DNA of 11,718 nt, from NCBI GenBank assembly GCA_018058125.1, contig JAGPCH010000014.1:1-11718 (forward strand), given 5' to 3'. Under the pieces are notes generated by a model, which worked only from the letters and a program-made list of their open reading frames with translations, was not told the DNA's origin and did not search any database. This stretch comes from Ignavibacteria bacterium. Lineage in GTDB: Bacteria > Bacteroidota > Ignavibacteria > Tepidaquicellales > Tepidaquicellaceae. Made by a program: the position numbers and the translations under genes. Positions 6,001-11,718 of this stretch are shown piece by piece. How positions within the stretch are numbered: the stretch's first letter is position 1; each line of letters begins with the position of its first letter.

Positions 6001-6028
6001 AGGTATTAAGTAATTGGTAATAAGTATT
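6001..6028. repeat. Second heptamer-type tract, four ARGTATT-like units
   Basis: Directly after the aminotransferase stop the sequence divides into AGGTATT, AAGTAAT, TGGTAAT and AAGTATT in unbroken 7-bp phase. The period matches that of the other intergenic tracts but the consensus is different (roughly WRGTAWT). It occupies part of the 66-bp gap before the HAD gene, which otherwise holds only AT-rich leader sequence. Confidence 0.6.
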
Positions 6029-6062
6029 AAGATGTGATTTTCAGAAAATTATAAATTATATA

Positions 6063-6977
6063 TTGAAAAAAATCAAACTCATTTCAGATTTCGACGGGAT
6101 CTGGACAAATCAGAATATTGAAGCAGAATATGTATGGGAATATATACTGAGTTCATTATCGGATCTGACAGGTTCTGACAAGGAAAAAATTCAGAATCTT
6201 CTGACTAAATGTAAATCCGAAATGGATAAGGAAACATATAAATACGGCTGGTTCAATAATGGCGGTATGGCAGCATATTATCAGGAAGATCCTTTTGGAG
6301 ATAATAATGCAATCTTTGATTACATAAATAAATCTGCCGGAAGAGACCCTGAACTAGAAATCATTAAAAAATCCATTCTGAAAAAATATGATTCACTTGC
6401 TGAATTTTCACAGGCGTGTTTTATGGACTCAACAAAAAAATTCAAAGAAGAAGGAAAACTTAATCCCGTTACGACTATGAAAAATATTGTTGAAGAGCTG
6501 AATAATTCAGGAGTTGAAATAATTGTTGCTTCTAATTCGAAGACAGAAAAAATAAAGTATTTGTTTTCTAAAGCAGGTATAGAAGTAACTGATGAGGGCT
6601 CTCCTGAACGAGGGGGAGTTCATGCAAGAGGTGACGCAAAAAAATTTGTGATAGATTATGAATTTGATCTGCTTCCTGAATTTCTGAAGGTTGGTGAAAA
6701 TTATAAAATTCCGTTAAGAAGAAGCAGTTATTATAAAATTTTGATTGAAGAGAAACCGGATTTTGTGATTGGTGATGTATTTTCGCTTGATATAGCTTTA
6801 CCATTATATCTAAGAATGAATAACAGTTCGTTTGAAAATCTGAAAGTTGTACAAAGAGTTCAGCCTTACACTCCGGATTGGGTAAAAGATTTTTTGAATT
6901 CAGAAAAGTTAAAAGGAATAGCATTTATGGTTGATAATGTAGAAGAACTTCCGGAATTAATTAAAAATACAAATTAG
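6063..6977 (+). CDS. HAD-superfamily hydrolase of unknown substrate
   Basis: The 304-residue cytoplasmic protein has the haloacid dehalogenase core. Motif I is SDFDGIW (nucleophile Asp9, acid/base Asp11), motif II is IIVASNS (153-159), R219/R220 or K225 may supply the motif III base, and motif IV is VIGDVFSLD (D238, D243) with Mg2+-binding acids. A large, mostly helical insert between motifs I and II (about 15-130) is a cap domain that would set substrate choice. The start is TTG at 6063: MKKIKLISDFDG is the usual distance from motif I and no ATG is available. The cytochrome gene starts 8 bp after its stop, so the two are very likely co-transcribed. Most HAD proteins of this type are phosphatases. 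Nothing in the pyrimidine route obviously needs one, so its role here is unknown. Confidence 0.8.
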   Translation: MKKIKLISDFDGIWTNQNIEAEYVWEYILSSLSDLTGSDKEKIQNLLTKCKSEMDKETYKYGWFNNGGMAAYYQEDPFGDNNAIFDYINKSAGRDPELEIIKKSILKKYDSLAEFSQACFMDSTKKFKEEGKLNPVTTMKNIVEELNNSGVEIIVASNSKTEKIKYLFSKAGIEVTDEGSPERGGVHARGDAKKFVIDYEFDLLPEFLKVGENYKIPLRRSSYYKILIEEKPDFVIGDVFSLDIALPLYLRMNNSSFENLKVVQRVQPYTPDWVKDFLNSEKLKGIAFMVDNVEELPELIKNTN

Positions 6978-6985
6978 AAATTGTA

Positions 6986-7729
6986 ATGAAAATTAAAATT
7001 ATATTAGCTTTATCAGTTACATTTTTATTTGCAACAAGCTGGACTACAAACAGAACAGTAAGTAATGAAAAAGTAAAAGATATTAATGAAGTTTGTTTTG
7101 AGCGTGATATACTTCCGATCTTTCAGGAAAACTGTGCTTTGAGCGGTTGTCATAATTCAGAATCAAGAAAAGAAGGAATAGTGCTGGATACATACGAAAA
7201 TATTATGGCTAGTAAAAAAGGCAGAGCAATAATTCCTAATAATCTTAAAAGAAGCAAGGTTTATAAAAAAATTACAGAAGATACACAAGAAGACAGAATG
7301 CCGCCGCCGCCAAACGAAGCATTGACCGGTGCTGAGATATCGTTGATCAGCCAGTGGATCCTTGATGGCGCTCCAAATTCAAAGTGTGAAGTTGATATGG
7401 GAATTAAGGAAGATATTAATACATCAAATGATACCTTGGGAATTTCAGATCTGAAGGAAAGTAATTGCGATACATTAAATCTTACTTATAAAGATGTTCA
7501 GCCCATAATTGAAAAAAATTGTTATAAATGTCATTCGGGAAATTCACCAGATGAATTGTTTAATTTAGATTCATATTCTCAAGTTAAAGAAAAAGGAAAC
7601 GAAGGCAAGTTGTTTGGCGCAATTAATCATCTTTCAGGATTTAAACCGATGCCAAGAAAATCCCCAAAGCTCAGCGGCTGTGATCTGGCGAAATTTAATG
7701 CGTGGATAAACAGTGGAATGACAGAATAA
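6986..7729 (+). CDS. Secreted diheme cytochrome c (Planctomycete/Bacteroidota-type two-domain)
   Basis: The 247-residue protein has an N-terminal signal peptide (about 1-18; KIK then a hydrophobic stretch), so it acts in the periplasm or on the outside. Domain 1 (about 35-134) has DILPIFQENC, a C50-ALSG-C55-H56 site (CX4CH spacing) and a likely axial Met105 in RMPPPP, ending ISQWILDGAP. Domain 2 (about 161-247) has DVQPIIEKNC, a standard CYKCH (C179, C182, H183), and Met222 in KPMPRKSP, ending FNAWINSGM. Each domain repeats the layout IF/I-x-x-NC..CH ... MP ... W-I-x-x-G. Extra cysteines at 37, 134, 161 and 232 could form structural disulfides. It would carry electrons at periplasmic potential; its partner is not visible. 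It starts 8 bp after the HAD gene and is followed, 63 bp on, by the transporter. An electron carrier within this catabolic run is odd. Confidence 0.85.
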   Translation: MKIKIILALSVTFLFATSWTTNRTVSNEKVKDINEVCFERDILPIFQENCALSGCHNSESRKEGIVLDTYENIMASKKGRAIIPNNLKRSKVYKKITEDTQEDRMPPPPNEALTGAEISLISQWILDGAPNSKCEVDMGIKEDINTSNDTLGISDLKESNCDTLNLTYKDVQPIIEKNCYKCHSGNSPDELFNLDSYSQVKEKGNEGKLFGAINHLSGFKPMPRKSPKLSGCDLAKFNAWINSGMTE

Positions 7730-7736
7730 AATTTGT

Positions 7737-7758
7737 AATGAATATAAATCGATTCATT
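7737..7758. repeat. Short inverted repeat (AATGAAT / ATTCATT) in the cytochrome-transporter gap
   Basis: AATGAAT at 7737-7743 and ATTCATT at 7752-7758 are exact complements around an 8-base spacer. The stem is AT-rich with no T-tract behind it, so it is not a good terminator. It could be an operator-like site ahead of the transporter gene, or chance. Confidence 0.25.
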
Positions 7759-7792
7759 GATATTCACGATTTATAAATTAATTATATTAACA

Positions 7793-9289
7793 TTGTCAGA
7801 TAAAAATTTTATAATAAATGAATACAATGATGAGATAAAAACATCACCTCTTTTCAGCGATGACCTTGAACCTGTAATCGAATCCAAACGAACTTGGGGA
7901 ACATGGAATTATGCGGCTTTATGGATAAGTATGAGTCTGTGTATACCGACTTATATGCTGGCGAGCTCTCTGATCGAAGGAGGTATGAACTGGTGGCAGT
8001 CGATCCTAACAATATTTCTTGGTAACACAATCGTTCTTATTCCGATGATACTTAACGGACGAGCCGGAACGAAATACGGAATACCTTTTCCTGTTTTTGC
8101 AAGGGCTAGTTTTGGAGTACGCGGTGCAAACATACCGGCACTGCTGAGAGCGATTGTTGCATGCGGTTGGTTTGGCATTCAGACATGGATCGGCGGATTT
8201 GCAATTTATCAGATGCTCAGAGTCTGGATCCCTTCACTTGAAAATTTACCCGAACTGTTTCCTGAATCGTTTGACCTACATACCGGACCGGCTATTACGT
8301 TTGTTTTATTCTGGTTATTGAATATGTATGTTGTTTATCTTGGTGTGGATAGTATTAAAAGACTTCTTGTTTTTAAAGCATACTTCCTACCGGCTGCGGC
8401 ACTTGCGCTGATGTTCTGGGCTATTTCTGAAACAGATGGTTTGGGACCTATACTTGATCAACAGTCAAAGTTTGCCAGCAGCGCTGAGTTCTGGAATTTC
8501 TTTTTCCCTGCATTAACAGGCATGGTTGGTTTCTGGGCTACTCTTTCACTTAATATTCCCGATTTTACACGCTATGCAAAAAGTCAGAAGTCACAGGTCA
8601 ATGGACAGATAATCGGTCTTCCGCCTTCGATGACATTGTTTGCGTTTATAGGAGTTGTTGTTACTTCAGCAACTTTTATTATTTACGGTGAAACTATTTG
8701 GGATCCTGTAGTGCTTGCCGGCAGATTTGAGAGTAAAATTTTAGTAAGTATAACAATGATCGCAATTGCGATCTCTACATTAGCAACAAACATAGCAGCA
8801 AACATAGTCAGCCCGGCAAATGATTTTGCAAATCTTTCTCCGGGTAAAATTGATTTCAGAAAGGGAGGATACATTACCGGGATAATTGGAGTTTTAATTT
8901 TCCCATGGAAACTGATCGCAGATCCGAACGGATATATTTTTACCTGGCTGATAGCCTATTCTAGTTTGCTCGGACCGGTCGGAGGTATAATGATCGCAGA
9001 TTATTACTATATTAAAAGACAAACACTGAATGTCAATGAGTTGTATAAATTAAAAGGTGAATATACATATTCCAATGGTTTTAATAAAAGCTCGGTGATT
9101 GCATTATTACTGGGAATAATTCCGAATGCACCGGGATTTCTTCTGACTGTTGGCCTGATCAGCAATGAAGTCTTTCCCGAATGGATCTCGCATTTATATA
9201 ATTACGCATGGTTTGTTGGGTTTGCAGTATCGTTTGTTGTTTATTATATATTGATGAGAAAAAGTTCAAATATAAAGTTATCAAATTAA
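7793..9289 (+). CDS. NCS1-family nucleobase/hydantoin/allantoin permease
   Basis: This is an inner-membrane, cation-coupled importer of the NCS1 family (Mhp1, PucI, CodB relatives) with about 12 hydrophobic helices in 498 residues. The hallmark N-terminal RTWGTWNYAALW (33-44) is followed by CIPTYMLAS. The substrate-pocket residues known from the hydantoin carrier Mhp1 have counterparts: W126 and Q130 in GWFGIQTW, W248 in GFWATLSLNIPDFTRYA, and N337 in TNIAANIVSPAND. TTG at 7793 gives MSDKNFIINEYNDE, a typical short polar N-terminus. A further in-frame TTG at 7757 would add 12 mainly hydrophobic residues and is less likely. Dihydropyrimidinase begins 10 bp downstream, so the two should be co-transcribed. 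The cargo is therefore probably uracil/thymine, a dihydropyrimidine or a hydantoin. Allantoin is less likely because no allantoate genes are seen. Confidence 0.92.
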   Translation: MSDKNFIINEYNDEIKTSPLFSDDLEPVIESKRTWGTWNYAALWISMSLCIPTYMLASSLIEGGMNWWQSILTIFLGNTIVLIPMILNGRAGTKYGIPFPVFARASFGVRGANIPALLRAIVACGWFGIQTWIGGFAIYQMLRVWIPSLENLPELFPESFDLHTGPAITFVLFWLLNMYVVYLGVDSIKRLLVFKAYFLPAAALALMFWAISETDGLGPILDQQSKFASSAEFWNFFFPALTGMVGFWATLSLNIPDFTRYAKSQKSQVNGQIIGLPPSMTLFAFIGVVVTSATFIIYGETIWDPVVLAGRFESKILVSITMIAIAISTLATNIAANIVSPANDFANLSPGKIDFRKGGYITGIIGVLIFPWKLIADPNGYIFTWLIAYSSLLGPVGGIMIADYYYIKRQTLNVNELYKLKGEYTYSNGFNKSSVIALLLGIIPNAPGFLLTVGLISNEVFPEWISHLYNYAWFVGFAVSFVVYYILMRKSSNIKLSN

Positions 9290-9299
9290 ATTATAAATT

Positions 9300-10682
9300 A
9301 TGTCAATCTTAATCAAAAACGGACGTGTGATCACAGCTTCAGAGGATTACACTGCGGACATTTTTATTGAAAAAGAAAAAATTTCTGCTATAGGTAAAGA
9401 TCTGAAATATGATGCAGACGAAGTTATAGATGCTTCCGGGAAATTAATTTTTCCGGGTGGTATTGATCCTCATGTTCATCTGGATATGCCTTTCATGGGA
9501 ACTTTCTCCAGCGATAATTATGAAACAGGCACACTGGCCGCTCTTCACGGAGGAACTACAATGGTCATCGATTTCATTCTTCAGACCCAGGGAAGATCAC
9601 TTTATTCCGCACTTGAAGAATGGAGAGGAAGATCAGACGGTAACTGTTTCGGAGATTATTCTTTTCATATGGCGGTAACAGATTTTAATGATGAGACAAA
9701 AAAAGAAATCAAAAAACTTATAGAAGAAGAAGGCATAGTTTCATTTAAAACTTTCATGGCATATAAAGGTGCTTTGATGATAGATGACAGGCAGATGATC
9801 GGACTTATGAATGAAGTGAAAGATAACGGCGGGATTGTGACTGTTCATGCTACTCATGGTGATATAATAGATTTTTTGATTGCTAAGCACAGATCCGAAG
9901 GTAAACTCTCTCCACTTTATCATTATTTGTCTCAACCTGAGATCACAGAATCAGAAGCATCCGGTAGATTTGCTGACATGGCTTATCATACAGGTGTGCC
10001 GGCATATATTGTTCATATGACATGTGAAGGTGCATTGAATGAGATCAGGAGATCAACAGAGCGTAATCAGAAAATATTTGTTGAGACGTGTATCCAGTAT
10101 TTATTATTAGATGCTTCATTATATGAAAAAGATTTTGAAGGTGCTAAGTGGGTGATGAGTCCTCCTCTCAGAGAGAAAAAAGATCAGAAGAGTTTATGGG
10201 CAGGATTAAATCAGGGACTGGTACAGGTGGTGGGGACGGATCATTGTCCTTTTGAATGGAAGAAAAAACTTATGGGAGAAAAAGATTTTTCAAAAATCCC
10301 AAACGGGCATCCGGCTATTGAACACAGAATGGAATTGCTTTATTCTGAAGGAGTTGATAAAGGCAGGATAAGTCTTAATAAATATGTAGAAGTTACTTCT
10401 ACCAATGCAGCAAAGATCTTTGGAATGTTTCCAAGGAAAGGAACAATTGGTATCGGATCAGATGCAGATGTTGTAATTTTTGATCCGGATAAGAAACATA
10501 AGATCTCTTCGAAGACACATCATATGAATGTGGATTATTCAGCTTATGAAGGCTGGGAAGTAAAAGGGAAAGTGGAAACGGTTTTGTTAAGAGGAAAAAT
10601 AGCGATAGATAAAGGTGAAAAGAAAATAGAAAAAGGATTTGGTGAATTTGTAAAGAGGGGAAAAGTTTCAAAGATAGTGTAA
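9300..10682 (+). CDS. hydA: Dihydropyrimidinase / D-hydantoinase
   Basis: This cytoplasmic binuclear-metal amidohydrolase opens dihydrouracil or dihydrothymine to the N-carbamoyl-beta-amino acid (or hydantoins to N-carbamoyl amino acids). At 460 residues the length is normal. The metal site is complete: H58 and H60 in GGIDPHVHLD, the Lys150 that becomes carbamylated in SFKTFMAYKG, H183, H239 in AYIVHMTCEGAL, and D314 in VGTDHCPF. Substrate-contact elements Tyr155, MSPPLR (286-291) and N335 in IPNG are also present. The stretch after H183 reads VHATHGD where the family usually has VHAENGD, so T185 and H186 replace Glu and Asn. ATG at 9300 follows the permease stop by 10 bp. This pairing with an NCS1 carrier, together with mmsA and a beta-amino acid aminotransferase upstream, favours dihydropyrimidine over hydantoin as the natural substrate. 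Confidence 0.94.
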   Translation: MSILIKNGRVITASEDYTADIFIEKEKISAIGKDLKYDADEVIDASGKLIFPGGIDPHVHLDMPFMGTFSSDNYETGTLAALHGGTTMVIDFILQTQGRSLYSALEEWRGRSDGNCFGDYSFHMAVTDFNDETKKEIKKLIEEEGIVSFKTFMAYKGALMIDDRQMIGLMNEVKDNGGIVTVHATHGDIIDFLIAKHRSEGKLSPLYHYLSQPEITESEASGRFADMAYHTGVPAYIVHMTCEGALNEIRRSTERNQKIFVETCIQYLLLDASLYEKDFEGAKWVMSPPLREKKDQKSLWAGLNQGLVQVVGTDHCPFEWKKKLMGEKDFSKIPNGHPAIEHRMELLYSEGVDKGRISLNKYVEVTSTNAAKIFGMFPRKGTIGIGSDADVVIFDPDKKHKISSKTHHMNVDYSAYEGWEVKGKVETVLLRGKIAIDKGEKKIEKGFGEFVKRGKVSKIV

Positions 10683-10780
10683 GTTTTAAATAGACAGGAT
10701 TTTGCTGCTGTGTTTTTGGCGTCAGGTGAGGGGATATTTTACAGATTTTAAGAAATACGGATATTTCCCGCAAGCGTCAT

Positions 10781-10790
10781 ACTTTAAAGT
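10781..10790. repeat. 10-bp palindrome (ACTTTAAAGT) between convergent hydA and pgl
   Basis: The 120-bp gap between the convergent stops at 10682 and 10803 holds this perfect 10-bp palindrome. It has no flanking T-tract and no GC stem. No convincing intrinsic terminator is visible for either gene. Confidence 0.3.
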
Positions 10791-10802
10791 CATTTAATAA
10801 AT

Positions 10803-11489
10803 TTAATCAGTACTTAATAAGCATGATGCTTCCTTGTCCAAATACCATTTTAATTTTCCATTAACTTCCGATATATGTGAGGCAGGGTATTTCTTATAAT
10901 CATTTTTCTTTTCCAGAATATCTTTAACAATTTCAGCTTTGTTTTTGCCGGTAACCATAAAATAAATTCTTTCCGAATTGTTAATTACTTTACCGGTTAA
11001 TGTAATTCTTTTCTGTCCCGAATAAGGTTGCATTGCAACTTCGCAATAATTATCCGACTTCAATAAATACATCTGATCTGGAAAAATAGACGCTGTATGC
11101 CCGTCATCTCCCATTCCAAGTAAAACTATGTCTAAACAAGGCAGGTTATTTTCAAGAATTAAATTATTTCTTAACACTCCTGCATATCTTTCTGCTTCAT
11201 TATAAGGAATGTTTTCACCTTCGATCCGGTGAATGTTGTTACCCGGAATATTTATTTTACTTAGTAAATATTTATATACCATTCCAAAGTTACTTTCCTC
11301 ACTCTCCGGAGGCACACATCTTTCATCAACCCAGAATAAATTTACCTTCGCCCAGTCTATACTTTCATGATAATTGTTGCCTAAGATCTGAAACAACAGT
11401 CCAGGAGTATTTCCCCCGGAAAAAGCTATATTTGCTTTTCCTTTTTTAAAAATGATCACTTCGCAGATCTTTTTTAATTCTGCTGCCAT
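10803..11489 (-). CDS. pgl: 6-phosphogluconolactonase (start codon uncertain; N-terminus probably extends upstream)
   Basis: This cytoplasmic enzyme of the oxidative pentose phosphate pathway hydrolyses 6-phosphoglucono-delta-lactone to 6-phosphogluconate. From the ATG at 11489 it has 228 residues: FSGGNTP (23-29, phosphate-binding loop), FWVDERCVPPESEESN (52-67), and LLGMGDDGHTASIFP (123-137) with the family's catalytic His131. The coordinates use this first standard start. However, the frame remains open to a TAA at 11559-11561, and its upstream codons read KIFESPQLLAES, an excellent match to the usual PGL N-terminus. There is no ATG, GTG or TTG among them. ATA at 11528 would give MKIFESPQ (241 residues) and ATT at 11543 would give 246. 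A non-standard start, a truncated protein or a base-call error are the options. The 14-copy heptamer array lies just upstream. In many bacteria pgl follows zwf. Confidence 0.93.
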   Translation of the reverse strand: MAAELKKICEVIIFKKGKANIAFSGGNTPGLLFQILGNNYHESIDWAKVNLFWVDERCVPPESEESNFGMVYKYLLSKINIPGNNIHRIEGENIPYNEAERYAGVLRNNLILENNLPCLDIVLLGMGDDGHTASIFPDQMYLLKSDNYCEVAMQPYSGQKRITLTGKVINNSERIYFMVTGKNKAEIVKDILEKKNDYKKYPASHISEVNGKLKWYLDKEASCLLSTD

Positions 11490-11577
11490 AGATTCAGCTA
11501 ATAGCTGAGGGGATTCAAATATTTTTATTGCGGCCGTTTTAATTGTAATTGTAAAAAGTTAAAAATATATTATATAA

Positions 11578-11675
11578 AAAAATCAAAAATCAAAAATCAA
11601 AAATCAAAAATCAAAAATCAAAAATCAAAAATCAAAAATCAAAAATCAAAAATCAAAAATCAAAAATCAAAAATC
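11578..11675. repeat. Perfect tandem array: 14 copies of the 7-bp unit AAAAATC
   Basis: Every unit from 11578-11584 to 11669-11675 is identical (98 bp; GATTTTT on the minus strand). The array lies upstream of pgl, about 50-90 bases from its possible starts, and is separated from it by AT-rich sequence. The same unit occurs in degenerate form next to mmsA at 1245-1272. Perfect copies imply recent expansion by replication slippage or active homogenisation. Confidence 0.97.
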
Positions 11676-11677
11676 AT

Positions 11678-11718
11678 TTAAAGCTCACAATAATTTCCGT
11701 CATCAGAAAGATTCTTAC
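11678..11718 (-). CDS. Possible 3' end of a minus-strand gene, partial
   Basis: On the minus strand one frame is open from the window edge to a TAA at 11678-11680 and would end KNLSDDGNYCEL. Another frame runs to a TGA at 11674-11676 whose last bases fall in the heptamer array. Only about 12 codons are visible, so neither can be verified. If the first is real, its end loosely recalls the D-G-x-x-W ending of glucose-6-phosphate dehydrogenase, a common upstream partner of pgl. That is a guess from context. Confidence 0.2.
   Translation of the reverse strand, partial: KNLSDDGNYCEL

Noticed and set aside
9300..10682. Allantoinase as an alternative identity for the amidohydrolase
   Set aside because: The overall layout (FKTFMAYKG, ETCIQYLLLD, MSPPLR, VGTDHCPF) follows dihydropyrimidinases closely, and no allantoate or ureidoglycolate gene is nearby.
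10399..10773. 124-codon minus-strand open frame over the 3' end of hydA
   Set aside because: It is low-complexity Leu/Ser/Pro/Phe sequence antisense to conserved dihydropyrimidinase codons, with no recognisable domain.
10683..10802. Intrinsic terminator between the convergent hydA and pgl genes
   Set aside because: Only a 10-bp AT palindrome is present, with no GC stem followed by a T-tract.
11578..11675. CRISPR array
   Set aside because: The repeats are 7 bp, contiguous and without spacers, so this is a simple tandem array.

Overview
The window is AT-rich DNA with almost no Shine-Dalgarno sequences, A/T-rich leaders and frequent TTG starts. Together with the family flavours of the proteins (a Bacteroidota-type REP-associated transposase, a Bacteroidota/Planctomycete-type diheme cytochrome c, a periplasmic Ntn amidase), this suggests the FCB group, probably Bacteroidota or Ignavibacteria. 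That placement is an inference from style; no rRNA or marker gene is present.

Layout. Positions 1-1122 (minus strand) carry a two-gene nucleotide-sanitation unit: mazG, followed by a Nudix gene of the diadenosine tetraphosphatase type that runs off the left edge. From 1339 to 10682 every gene is on the plus strand: mmsA, a secreted choloylglycine-hydrolase-family amidase, a small RAYT transposase bracketed by palindromes, a class III aminotransferase, a HAD hydrolase, a diheme cytochrome c, an NCS1 transporter and a dihydropyrimidinase. At 10803-11489 (minus strand) lies 6-phosphogluconolactonase. Upstream of it is a perfect 14-copy heptamer array, and beyond that perhaps the tail of another minus-strand gene. 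The longest gene-free stretch is about 215 bases (1123-1338) and is largely heptamer repeat.

How the genes fit together. Transporter, dihydropyrimidinase, omega-aminotransferase and MmsA form a reductive pyrimidine (or hydantoin/dihydropyrimidine) catabolic route. The ring compound is imported and hydrolysed to an N-carbamoyl-beta-amino acid. After loss of the carbamoyl group the beta-amino acid is transaminated to malonate or methylmalonate semialdehyde, and MmsA converts this to acetyl- or propionyl-CoA. Two steps have no recognisable gene here: dihydropyrimidine dehydrogenase and beta-ureidopropionase. Three genes interleaved in the same orientation (Ntn amidase, HAD hydrolase, diheme cytochrome) have no known role in the pathway.

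The most unusual non-coding content is (i) 7-bp-phased repeats at several intergenic sites, some degenerate and one perfect, and (ii) the RAYT locus. There, two near-identical palindromes and a 12-bp direct repeat (variants GGAG and GTAG) bracket a transposase whose expected catalytic tyrosine reads as phenylalanine.
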